Below are positions 46,238-55,640 of a stretch of DNA of 64,000 bases, piece by piece. Numbering within the stretch: position 1 is the first letter of the stretch; every line of letters starts with the position of its first letter. The stretch lies in NCBI RefSeq assembly GCF_018361265.1, contig NZ_JAFLNH010000001.1, positions 496,001-560,000 on the forward strand, in the 5' to 3' direction. A model generated the notes under the pieces. The model ran no database searches. It was given only the letters and a program-made list of their open reading frames with translations, and was not told the DNA's origin. The DNA is from Mycobacterium sp. SM1 (GTDB taxonomy: Bacteria > Actinomycetota > Actinomycetes > Mycobacteriales > Mycobacteriaceae). The position numbers were made by a program, and so were the translations under genes.

Positions 46238-47008
46238 TCAGCGCGGGACACCAAACGTCTCACCGCACACCACCGCGTGCACGGGACCGTCGAACTCGGC
46301 CTTGGCCTCGCTGATCACGTCCTCGCGCGACGTCCACGGCGGAATGTGGGTGAGCAACAGCTCGCGCACACCGGCCGCCGCCGCCACCCGCCCGGCCTCG
46401 GTTCCCGACATATGCAGATTGAAGGGGCGGTCCGGCGCATGCGTCCAGGATGCTTCGCAGAGAAAAACATCGGCATCCCGGGCCAACTCGACGAGCGTCT
46501 CGCAGGCGCCGGTGTCGCCGCTATAGACGAAGCACGCCCCGGCGGGGTCGGTGATCCGCAGGCCGTACGACTCGGTGGGGTGCGCCACGACCCGTGGCGT
46601 CACCGTCAACGCGCCCAGCGTCACCGGCTGACCGTCGACCCAGTGGCGAATGTCGAAGATGTCCGAGCAATCGTCGATCTCCCCGCCGTATGGCGATGAC
46701 GCCGCGCCCAGCCGCGCCCAGGTGTCACTCGGCCCGTACATCAGCGCCTTACCAGTAGGCGGCGTCGGATGATAGCGGCGCCACACGAACAATCCCGGGA
46801 GATCCAGGCAATGATCGGCGTGCAGGTGCGACAGCAGCACATGCACCGAACCGGGATCGATGTGGCGCTGCAGGGCGCCGAGAACACCCCCGCCGAAGTC
46901 GATCACCAACGGCGGGGTGTCGGGCGCCTTCAACAGATACCCCGATGCCGGTGAGTCCGGGCCGACGACGCTGCCCGAACAACCGAGCACGGTGATTTCC
47001 ACGGTCAC
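46238..47008 (-). CDS. Metallo-beta-lactamase-fold phosphodiesterase (Rv1339-like)
   Basis: A 256-residue metallo-beta-lactamase-fold protein. Zinc ligands are in LLSHLHADHCLDLPG, with later ligands in VVAHPTES..., FVYSGDTGACE, and LLLTHIPPW. The N-terminus EITVLGCSGSVVGPDSPASG is characteristic of this branch. The M. tuberculosis orthologue Rv1339 has been reported as an atypical class II cAMP phosphodiesterase affecting antibiotic tolerance; RNase Z-like roles were also once proposed. GTG 47008 is the likely start. It lies between rph and murI on the same strand. Confidence 0.88.
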   Translation of the reverse strand: MTVEITVLGCSGSVVGPDSPASGYLLKAPDTPPLVIDFGGGVLGALQRHIDPGSVHVLLSHLHADHCLDLPGLFVWRRYHPTPPTGKALMYGPSDTWARLGAASSPYGGEIDDCSDIFDIRHWVDGQPVTLGALTVTPRVVAHPTESYGLRITDPAGACFVYSGDTGACETLVELARDADVFLCEASWTHAPDRPFNLHMSGTEAGRVAAAAGVRELLLTHIPPWTSREDVISEAKAEFDGPVHAVVCGETFGVPR

Positions 47009-47073
47009 TACTGTGCCATGCTCGGCGCCGCGATGGCGAACATCGCTTCTGCGACGGGGATCATTCTCCGCGC

Positions 47074-47892
47074 CTAACGCACATCCATGTGACGGCGAGC
47101 GGGTTGAACGCCGGTGATGGCCGGTCCCAAGAACCTGCTCGCCAGTTTAACGAATGCCTGCGGCTCACCGGTGGCTTCGAACAGCCGGGTTGCCGGTGGC
47201 GCGTGGTGCGGACGCAGCAGATCGAGTTCGGTCAGTACCCGCACCAGCTCTTTGGCCGTCTCCTCGGCGCTGGAGACCAGCGTGACGCTGTCCCCCATCG
47301 CCAACTGGATAATTCCGGACAGCAAGGGATAGTGCGTGCAACCGAGCACTACGGTGTCCACCCCGGCGCGCTGCAGCGGTTCCAGATAGCCTTCTGCCAA
47401 ACCGAGCACCTGACGCCCGCTGGTGATGCCGCGTTCGACGAAGTCGACAAACCGCGGGCAGGCCACCGCGCTGATCTCGGTGTCGCGGGCGGCGGCAAAC
47501 GCGTCCTGGTAGGCGCGTGAGGCGATGGTCGCCTGGGTGCCGATCACTCCGATGCGGCCGTTGCGGGTGGCTGCCGCCGCGCGCCGCACCGCCGGCAGGA
47601 TCACCTCGATGACGGGCACGTCGTAGCGTTCGCGGGCGTCCCGCAGGCACGCCGCGGAGGCCGAGTTGCAGGCGATCACCAATGCCTTGACGCCGCGTGC
47701 GACGAGGTCGTCACCGAGCGCCAACGCGTGCGCGCGGATCTCGGGGATGCGCAGCGGCCCGTAAGGGCCGTTGGCGGTGTCACCCACATAGATGATGTCC
47801 TCGTCGGGCAATTGGTCGATGATGGCGCGGGCCACCGTCAGCCCTCCGACGCCCGAGTCGAAGATGCCGACGGGAGCGAGCGGCGATTTCAC
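47074..47892 (-). CDS. murI: Glutamate racemase
   Basis: This 272-residue enzyme makes D-glutamate for peptidoglycan. Catalytic cysteines are in [12 protein letters not shown] and [11 protein letters not shown]; the substrate loop is [21 protein letters not shown] 47892 overlaps the rhomboid gene stop (GTGA). The frame happens to stay open upstream across the whole rhomboid gene, but that extension is not coding. It corresponds to Rv1338. Confidence 0.95.
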   Translation of the reverse strand: MKSPLAPVGIFDSGVGGLTVARAIIDQLPDEDIIYVGDTANGPYGPLRIPEIRAHALALGDDLVARGVKALVIACNSASAACLRDARERYDVPVIEVILPAVRRAAAATRNGRIGVIGTQATIASRAYQDAFAAARDTEISAVACPRFVDFVERGITSGRQVLGLAEGYLEPLQRAGVDTVVLGCTHYPLLSGIIQLAMGDSVTLVSSAEETAKELVRVLTELDLLRPHHAPPATRLFEATGEPQAFVKLASRFLGPAITGVQPARRHMDVR

Positions 47893-48557
47893 CGGCGCAC
47901 CGCTTCGGCTCTGCGCCGGGCGCGAGCGGTGCGTTCCGGCCCGGATAGCAGGTAGGCCGCCAGCACGCCGGCGAGCGCGCCGCACAGATGCGCCTGCCAG
48001 GACACCCCTCCACACATGTGAAGCACCGGTATGGCGGCCCACAGGATGCTGCCGTACAAGAACAGCGCCAAAACACCGAGAACGATCTGCCAGACGGTGC
48101 GGGTGAAAAAACCGAAGGCCACCAGAAAGGCCAGCCAGCCGAAGATCAGGCCGGAGGAGCCGATGTGGTCGGTCTCCCCGCAGGTCGATCCCACATTGCC
48201 GATCAGCCAGGTGCCGACGCCGCCGAGGATCCATATGATCGCGGTCGCCCAGACGAAGCGGGCCAGACCCGACAAGGTCACCAAAAAACCGAGAAGCAGC
48301 GCCGGAGCGGTATTGGCAATCAGGTGAGCCCAGCTCGCGTGCAGCAGCGGGGCGAGGATGATCCCCCACAGGCCATCGGCTTCCAGCGGCCGGATACCGT
48401 CGTAGTCCAGCCGATGACCCGTCAGCTGGTCGACCAATTCGATCACATAGAGCAGCGCCACAAAAGTGACGATCGTCGCGGCACCGAGCATCCACCGGGG
48501 CGACTTCTTGTCGGGTGGTTGGCGCGCCGAAGACCGTCCGGCCGTCTGGGCGGCCAT
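47889..48557 (-). CDS. Rhomboid family intramembrane serine protease
   Basis: A 222-residue protein with about six membrane helices. Catalytic Ser is in the GSSGLIFGW motif and catalytic His in [36 protein letters not shown] carries the conserved HxxxN pair. The dyad is complete, so an active protease is expected. Substrates are unknown; in M. tuberculosis Rv1337 loss affects biofilm and stress traits. ATG 48557. It is co-transcribed with murI through the overlap and lies downstream of cysM. Confidence 0.9.
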   Translation of the reverse strand: MAAQTAGRSSARQPPDKKSPRWMLGAATIVTFVALLYVIELVDQLTGHRLDYDGIRPLEADGLWGIILAPLLHASWAHLIANTAPALLLGFLVTLSGLARFVWATAIIWILGGVGTWLIGNVGSTCGETDHIGSSGLIFGWLAFLVAFGFFTRTVWQIVLGVLALFLYGSILWAAIPVLHMCGGVSWQAHLCGALAGVLAAYLLSGPERTARARRRAEAVRR

Positions 48558-48610
48558 TTAGCGCCACTCCTTGATCCCGCCCGCGCCGGCGTCATCGTTG
48601 CCAGCGCGGA

Positions 48611-49862
<1,252 letters not shown>

Positions 49863-49866
<4 letters not shown>

Positions 49867-50312
49867 AGCTCGGATTCTTCCTCGGTTTGATCCTGGGCCT
49901 GATACTGCTCGACGATCTTGACCGGCTCTTCGGTGACGGTGCTATTGACGATGCGAAAGCTGCGCACCTCGGGCCGGTCCGGATCGCGGGTGGACACCAC
50001 GACATAGTGCGCATCGGGTTCGGCGGCCAGGCTCACGTCGGTGCGGCTCGGGTAGGCCTCCGTCGCGGTGTGGGAGTGATAGATGACAACCGGCACCTCG
50101 CCCGAGTCTTCCATAGCGCGCCACACCTTGAGTTGCTCAGCCGAATCGAACCGGTAGAAGGTCGGCGACCGCTCGGCGTTCGCCATGGCAATGTGGCGCT
50201 CGGGACGGTCGGAGCCTTCCGGGCCGGCGAGCACCCCGCACGCTTCGTCTGGGTGATCGGAGCGGGCGTGAGCAATCATCGCGTCCACCAGGTCAGCTCG
50301 AATCACCAGCAC
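49863..50312 (-). CDS. mec: CysO-cysteine peptidase Mec (JAMM metalloprotease)
   Basis: This 149-residue zinc peptidase releases cysteine from CysO-Cys. The JAMM motif is complete: Glu upstream in DEACGVLAGPEG and HSHTATEAYPSRTD (H-x-H...S-x-x-D). GTG 50312 (VLVIRADLV) is chosen; AGAGGA lies about ten bases upstream. The short acidic tail (QDQTEEESEL) extends slightly past the length remembered for Rv1334. With CysO carrying extra C-terminal residues here, Mec may also mature CysO. Confidence 0.92.
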
Positions 50313-50313
50313 G

Positions 50314-51354
50314 TCAACGGTGTCCTCTCGGTTGCTCGAACGCTCCCGGCAACACGCCGCGATACGTGGGTATTCCGGCCACGGAGTCGGCGGCGAGCAC
50401 ACCGGCCAGCACAGCACGGGCCACGCAGTCGGCCGCCGCCACGCCGACCGCGCTCACCAACGCCGTCTCAGGAGAAAACGCCGCCGGCATGTCGAGGGCC
50501 GGCGGTGCCGCGGCGACGGCGCCGGTGGCCAGCGCGAACACCATATCGCCGTCGACCGGGGTGTGTGCCGGCCGGATAGCGCGGGCCAGTCCGTCGTGGG
50601 CGGCGCTGGCAACCTGCCGGCATGCGGCCGGACTGAGCGGGCCGTCGGTGGCCACCACCGCTATCGTCGTGTTCAGCAAGCTTGACGGGGCTTTCAGCCG
50701 CGCCAGCGCGGCGATCTGCTCGGCCGGCGGCGGTATCAGACCGAACTCGTCGACCAGGTACGCCAGCCACGGCAGGCCGGTAGCCCGGTCGATAACATTG
50801 CCCGCGCAGTTCACCGCGGCCAGCGCGCCGACGGTGACGCCACACGCCAGCGTCGTCGAGGCGGTGCCGACGCCGCCCTTAAGCGCGCCGGCGCGGGCTC
50901 CCACCCCGGCGCCGACCGTCCCGACGGCGGCGTCCACACCCGCCGCTTCGCAGGCCGCGTACCCAAACTCGGCGGTGGGTCGCTGCTTCCAGGCGCCGAC
51001 ATCCAAATCGAAAATCACCGCGGCCGGCACGATGGGCACTACCCCGCCGGCCAGCGCGACACCGCGGTCATGTTCCTCCAGCCAGCCCATGACGCCGTCC
51101 GCAGCCGCCAGCCCGTAGGCACTGCCGCCGGCGATCAGCACGGCATCGACGTATCGCACCGTGTTGGCTGGGTCAAGCAGGTCGGTCTCCCTGCTGCCGG
51201 GCGCGCCGCCCCGGGAAGCGACGGCACCCACCGTGCCGGGCGGAGCCAGCACGACGCTGACACCCGTCGCCCAACCGCTGCCCAGGGTCACATCGGGATC
51301 TAATCGCTGGTAGTGGCCGACGAGGACGCCCCCCACGTCGGTGATGGAATTCAT
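50314..51354 (-). CDS. P1/S58 (DmpA/NylC-type) N-terminal nucleophile hydrolase
   Basis: A 346-residue self-cleaving Ntn hydrolase corresponding to Rv1333. N-terminal features are NSITDVGGVLVGHYQRLD and VLIAGGSAYGLAAADGVM. The probable autocleavage site is within PSSLLNTTIAVVATD, between Asn and Thr as in NylC-type enzymes, leaving Thr as nucleophile. It is probably an aminopeptidase or amidase of unknown substrate. The ATG at 51354 overlaps the upstream stop (TGATG) and its stop lies one base from mec, so it is within the same operon. Confidence 0.82.
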   Translation of the reverse strand: MNSITDVGGVLVGHYQRLDPDVTLGSGWATGVSVVLAPPGTVGAVASRGGAPGSRETDLLDPANTVRYVDAVLIAGGSAYGLAAADGVMGWLEEHDRGVALAGGVVPIVPAAVIFDLDVGAWKQRPTAEFGYAACEAAGVDAAVGTVGAGVGARAGALKGGVGTASTTLACGVTVGALAAVNCAGNVIDRATGLPWLAYLVDEFGLIPPPAEQIAALARLKAPSSLLNTTIAVVATDGPLSPAACRQVASAAHDGLARAIRPAHTPVDGDMVFALATGAVAAAPPALDMPAAFSPETALVSAVGVAAADCVARAVLAGVLAADSVAGIPTYRGVLPGAFEQPRGHR

Positions 51355-51923
51355 CAGGCGGGCTTACCCATCAACGCCAACACCAGGTATTCCTGCAACA
51401 CGGTCAGCCACTGATACACCTCAAGATGCACGGCCAGCGGATGGCCGGCGGGCAATCGCTCCGGGCCGTCGGGGCCGATCTCAAGCATGGTCCCCAGCGC
51501 CAGCCGGAGGTCGTTGACCGCGGCGATCCAGGCGTTCGCACCTTCCTCGGTTAGCTCGAACCGCCCGCCCGCGGCCGGTACGGTGTCCAATAGCTGTTGT
51601 GCGGCAACACGTTTGGCGTCGATAATTTCCGGCTCATGCAGGCTGCGCAGCGCGGCGTTCAGGCTGTCGGTGCTCTCGGAGCCGTCCGGCTTGTGGAAAT
51701 CGGGTAACAGCCGGCGTAGTGTCGCGTCGCCGGGTGGTTCGGCGTTACCGGTGCGCATGCCGGTGATCTGCTCGAGTTCGTCTGGTGGCGTGGAGGCTGC
51801 TCGCTCATCGAGCATGGCGATCAGCGAGCCGACCATGTTCTTGAGCAACGCCGCCTCGTGCGGGTCGAGGGCGGATCGAAAACGGGGACCCTCGGCCGTT
51901 TCAACCCGCTTCCATTTGCGCAC
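51354..51923 (-). CDS. DUF2017 family protein
   Basis: This 189-residue helical protein corresponds to Rv1332. It starts at GTG 51923 (MRKWKRVETAEGPRFRSALD) and contains LKNMVGSLIAMLDERA and a C-terminal HLEVYQWLTVLQEYLVLAL. DUF2017 genes often sit next to clpS, as here (25 bases downstream of the clpS stop), suggesting a role linked to Clp proteolysis, but function is unknown. No DNA-binding motif is evident despite some annotations as a regulator. Confidence 0.82.
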   Translation of the reverse strand: MRKWKRVETAEGPRFRSALDPHEAALLKNMVGSLIAMLDERAASTPPDELEQITGMRTGNAEPPGDATLRRLLPDFHKPDGSESTDSLNAALRSLHEPEIIDAKRVAAQQLLDTVPAAGGRFELTEEGANAWIAAVNDLRLALGTMLEIGPDGPERLPAGHPLAVHLEVYQWLTVLQEYLVLALMGKPA

Positions 51924-51948
51924 GGCGATCCCGCAAGTCCGGTGAGCG

Positions 51949-52251
51949 TTACCGGTCCTGCTGCATCGTTGCCCACAACCCGGCAGCGTGCAGCCTGGAC
52001 ACGTCGACTTCCATAGCCTCCCGACTGCCCGATGACACCACCGCCTTGCCTTCGTTGTGCACCTGCAGCATCAGCTTGGTGGCGTGTGGCTCGCTGTAGC
52101 CGAACAGCTTCTGGAAGACATATGTCACATAGCTCATCAGGTTGACAGGATCGTCCCACACGATGGTGACCCACGGACCGGCAGTGGCGTCGACCGCGTC
52201 GACATCCCGTTGCCCGGTGGTTGCGGGCTTGGCAGGCGCTGAGGCAACCAT
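51949..52251 (-). CDS. clpS: ATP-dependent Clp protease adaptor ClpS
   Basis: A 100-residue N-degron adaptor for ClpC1P1P2. It shows [20 protein letters not shown] (N-end pocket and the D-D-P-x-N motif), [20 protein letters not shown] and [18 protein letters not shown] 52251. It is the first gene of the minus-strand run clpS-DUF2017-Rv1333-mec-cysO-cysM, divergent from pncB1 with 46 bases between the starts. Confidence 0.93.
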   Translation of the reverse strand: MVASAPAKPATTGQRDVDAVDATAGPWVTIVWDDPVNLMSYVTYVFQKLFGYSEPHATKLMLQVHNEGKAVVSSGSREAMEVDVSRLHAAGLWATMQQDR

Positions 52252-52297
52252 GGCTCCAGGATACCGAGCTGCGCGCGGCACCCGATACCGTTGCGGT

Positions 52298-53596
52298 GTG
52301 CATGGCGCGTCTCCCGTCGGGCTGCTGACCGACAAGTACGAGCTGACCATGCTGTCAGCGGCGCTGCGTGACGGCACCGCGAATCGCCGCACCACCTTTG
52401 AGCTATTCGCTCGCCGTCTGCCCGAGGGACGCCGTTATGGCGTGGTCGCCGGCACCGGCCGGTTTCTGGAGGTTCTACCCGAGTTTCGGTTCGATGACGT
52501 CGCCTTGGCCATGGTGGGAGAATTCCTCGACCGGGAAACAGTGGCGTATCTGCGTGATTTTCAATTTCGCGGCGACGTCGACGGCTACCGCGAGGGAGAA
52601 CTGTATTTCCCCGGCTCACCGGTGCTTTCGGTGCACGGCAGTTTCGCCGAATGTGTGGTGCTGGAAACCTTGGCACTGTCGATTTTCAACCACGACAGTG
52701 CCATCGCGTCAGCGGCGGCCCGCATGGTCAGCGCCGCCCATGGCCGCCCGCTCATCGAGATGGGCTCCCGGCGCACCCACGAGCAGGCTGCCGTCGCGGC
52801 GGCCCGCGCGGCCTACATCGCCGGCTTCGCCGGATCGTCCAACCTGGAGGCCCAGCGCCGATACGGCGTGCCGGCGGAGGGCACTGCTGCCCATGCCTTC
52901 ACCTTGCTGCACACCCGCGCCGACGGGCCTGACGAGCTAGCCGCGTTTCGCGCTCAGGTCGACGCGCTGGGTGCCGACACCACGCTGCTGGTGGACACCT
53001 ACGACGTGACAACCGGAGTGGCCAACGCCGTGGCGGCCGCAGGGACAGCGCTCGGCGCGGTGCGAATCGACTCCGGCGAATTAGGGGTGCTGGCCCGCCA
53101 GGTACGCGAGCAACTCGACCGGCTGGGTGCGACCCAGACCAAAATTGTGGTGTCCGGCGATCTCGACGAGTTCGCCATCGCCGGACTGCGCGCCGAACCG
53201 GTGGATAGCTACGGGGTCGGCACGGCGCTGGTGACCGGATCGGGTGCACCGACCGCGAACATGGTGTACAAGCTGGTGGAAGTGGATGGTTGGCCGGTGC
53301 AGAAACGCAGCAGCCGCAAAGAGTCCCTGGGCGGGCGCAAGGAGGCTCTGCGGTTGGCACGTCCGACCGGCACGATCACCGAGGAGATCGTGCATCCGGC
53401 GGGCCGCCCGCCCGACACCGATGAGCCATACCGGGTGTTGACCACCCCGCTGGTCCGCGGCGGGCAAGCGGTGGTCGACGTGGACCTGACCGCCGCGCGC
53501 AAGCTGGTGGAATCCGGCCTGCGCAGCCTGCCGTGGGAGGGTCTGCACTTATCACACGGTGAGCCGGCGATCCCGACACTGCACATTCCCGCCTGA
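52298..53596 (+). CDS. pncB1: Nicotinate phosphoribosyltransferase PncB1
   Basis: This 432-residue NAD-salvage enzyme joins nicotinate and PRPP. Motifs: [55 protein letters not shown], and [20 protein letters not shown] (phosphoribosyl-binding). GTG 52298 has no ribosome site; TACCGT lies six bases upstream, so a leaderless mRNA is likely. It corresponds to Rv1330c (448 residues, slightly longer). It is divergent from clpS. Confidence 0.93.
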   Translation: MHGASPVGLLTDKYELTMLSAALRDGTANRRTTFELFARRLPEGRRYGVVAGTGRFLEVLPEFRFDDVALAMVGEFLDRETVAYLRDFQFRGDVDGYREGELYFPGSPVLSVHGSFAECVVLETLALSIFNHDSAIASAAARMVSAAHGRPLIEMGSRRTHEQAAVAAARAAYIAGFAGSSNLEAQRRYGVPAEGTAAHAFTLLHTRADGPDELAAFRAQVDALGADTTLLVDTYDVTTGVANAVAAAGTALGAVRIDSGELGVLARQVREQLDRLGATQTKIVVSGDLDEFAIAGLRAEPVDSYGVGTALVTGSGAPTANMVYKLVEVDGWPVQKRSSRKESLGGRKEALRLARPTGTITEEIVHPAGRPPDTDEPYRVLTTPLVRGGQAVVDVDLTAARKLVESGLRSLPWEGLHLSHGEPAIPTLHIPA

Positions 53597-53624
53597 CAAC
53601 ACCACCTCACCCCCAGGAGAAGCG

Positions 53625-55640
53625 ACGCCAGATCCGTCCGTGCCCCGGCTGCTGGCCACCGCGGTGGCCGCGCTAGGTGGCGGCGAGCGCCGCGGCCAAC
53701 TGGAAATGGCCGAAGCGGTCGCGGATGCCTTTGATAGCGGTGAGCACCTTGTTGTCCAGGCCGGAACCGGTACCGGGAAGTCGCTGGCGTATCTCATCCC
53801 GGCGATTGCGCATGCGGTGTCGGCCGGCGCGCCGGTCGTGGTGTCCACCGCGACTATCGCATTGCAGCGCCAGCTCGTTGATCGCGATCTGCCGTGGCTG
53901 GTCGACTCCCTCGCCGGCGAGCTTCCCCGCCGGCCCCGGTTCGCGCTCCTCAAGGGCCGGCGAAACTATTTGTGCCTGAACAAGATGCACAACGGCGCAG
54001 CGGACGACCCGGACTTCGGGCGCGACCCGTTGGATGCGCTTTTCGAGCCGCTCGCGCCCACCGCGTCGGGCCGCGAGATGCAGCGGCTCACCGCGTGGGT
54101 GTCGACCACCGAGTCCGGCGACCGCGACGATCTGACGCCCGGCGTCTCGGATCGGGCCTGGACGCAGGTCAGCGTCTCCGCGCGAGAATGTCTGGGCGCG
54201 TCACGCTGCCCGTTCGGCGGTCAGTGCTTCGCCGAGCGGGCGCGGATCCGGGCCGGCACCGCCGACATCGTGGTCACCAACCACGCGTTGCTGGCTATCG
54301 ATGCCCTGAGCGAGTCGGCCGTGCTGCCCGAGCACCGGCTGCTCGTGGTCGACGAGGCCCATGAGCTGGTTGATCGCGTCACGGCGGTGGCCACCCGGGA
54401 GTTGACGTCGACCGCGCTCGCCGTCGCGGCCCGGCGGATCGTCCGGCTGGTCGAACCGGAACTGACCCAGCGGATGCAAGCGGCCTCGGCCGCCTTCACC
54501 GCGGTGATCGACGCGGTAACTCCCGGCCGCATTGATCGCCTCGGCGACCAGTTGGCGACACACCTCACCGCGCTGCGCGACGCGGCGAATGCGGCGCGGG
54601 CGGCGATCGACACGTCGCCCGCCGACACCGCGGCGGCGGCGGCACGCGCCGAAGCGGTCACCGGCCTGATCGACATCTCCGAAACGGCATCGCGAATCCT
54701 GGCGTCATTTGGCCCCGCGATCCCGGATCGCAACGATGTGGTCTGGCTGGAGCGCGAGGATGGCCACGATGTGCCGCGGGCCGCACTACTGGTGGCGCCA
54801 CTGTCGGTCGCGGGGTTGCTGCGCAGCCAGGTGTTCGCCCGCTCGACGACCGTGTTGACCTCGGCGACGCTGGCGCTCGGAGGATCCTTCGACGCGATGG
54901 CCGCGACCTGGGGTCTCAGCTGCTCGCCCCCCGGTAAGCAGGCCGACCGCCCCCGCTGGCGCGGGCTGGACGTGGGCTCGCCGTTTCAGCACGCCAAGGC
55001 CGGAATCCTCTACGTCGCCGCCCACCTACCGCCGCCGAGCCGTGACGGCAACGGTGCCGCTGAGCAGCTCACCGAAATCAGCGAACTCATCAGCGCGGCC
55101 GGTGGGCGCACGCTGGGGCTGTTCTCATCGATGCGCGCGGCGCACGCCGCCGCCGAGGCCATGCGGGAGCGGCTGACCACCCCGGTGCTGTGCCAGGGCG
55201 ACGACAGCACCGCCGCGCTGATCGAGCATTTCGCCGCCGAGCCCGCGACCTCCCTGTTCGGCACGCTGTCGTTGTGGCAGGGCGTCGACGTCCCGGGCCC
55301 GTCGCTGTCGCTGGTCATCATCGACCGGATCCCCTTCCCGCGGCCCGACGATCCGCTGCTCAGCGCCCGGCAGCGGGCGGTGTCCGCGCGCGGCGGCAAC
55401 GGGTTCATGGCGGTCGCCGCCACCCACGCCGCGCTGCTGCTCGCGCAGGGAGCGGGCCGCCTGCTGCGCACCGTCGGCGACCGCGGGGTGATCGCGGTGC
55501 TCGACTCCCGAATGGTGACCGCCCGTTACGGCGGCTACTTGCGCGCCTCGCTGCCGCCGTTCTGGCAAACCACCGATGCGGTGCAGGTTCGCAAGGCACT
55601 CGAACGGCTGCGTGCCTCGCTGGAAGTCAAGCCAGGGTGA
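53625..55640 (+). CDS. dinG: DinG-family ATP-dependent helicase
   Basis: A superfamily 2, XPD/DinG-like helicase of about 670 residues. Motifs: Walker A VQAGTGTGKSLAYLIPAI, Ia VVSTATIALQRQL, DEAH box LLVVDEAHELVDRV, motif III TTVLTSATLALGG, and VI QGAGRLLRTVGDRGVI. Four Cys for the Fe-S cluster are candidates (NYLCLNK; ARECLGASRCPFGGQCF). The start is unclear: AGGAG (53615-53619) is ideally spaced before an in-frame ACG (53625), while the first GTG (53640, VPRLLATAV) is 20 bases away. The longer frame from 53559 overlaps pncB1 and is unlikely. The 3' end overlaps convergent glgP by 14 bases. Confidence 0.9.
   Translation, partial: TPDPSVPRLLATAVAALGGGERRGQLEMAEAVADAFDSGEHLVVQAGTGTGKSLAYLIPAIAHAVSAGAPVVVSTATIALQRQLVDRDLPWLVDSLAGELPRRPRFALLKGRRNYLCLNKMHNGAADDPDFGRDPLDALFEPLAPTASGREMQRLTAWVSTTESGDRDDLTPGVSDRAWTQVSVSARECLGASRCPFGGQCFAERARIRAGTADIVVTNHALLAIDALSESAVLPEHRLLVVDEAHELVDRVTAVATRELTSTALAVAARRIVRLVEPELTQRMQAASAAFTAVIDAVTPGRIDRLGDQLATHLTALRDAANAARAAIDTSPADTAAAAARAEAVTGLIDISETASRILASFGPAIPDRNDVVWLEREDGHDVPRAALLVAPLSVAGLLRSQVFARSTTVLTSATLALGGSFDAMAATWGLSCSPPGKQADRPRWRGLDVGSPFQHAKAGILYVAAHLPPPSRDGNGAAEQLTEISELISAAGGRTLGLFSSMRAAHAAAEAMRERLTTPVLCQGDDSTAALIEHFAAEPATSLFGTLSLWQGVDVPGPSLSLVIIDRIPFPRPDDPLLSARQRAVSARGGNGFMAVAATHAALLLAQGAGRLLRTVGDRGVIAVLDSRMVTARYGGYLRASLPPFWQTTDAVQVRKALERLRASLEVKPG

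Noticed and set aside
47893..48567. Long murI reading frame extending upstream to 497 codons
   Set aside because: The extension lies wholly on top of the rhomboid gene in another frame. murI has a GTG at 47892 in a typical stop/start overlap.
53559..53624. dinG start inside the 3' end of pncB1
   Set aside because: It would overlap pncB1 with no ribosome site; homology begins near 53640.
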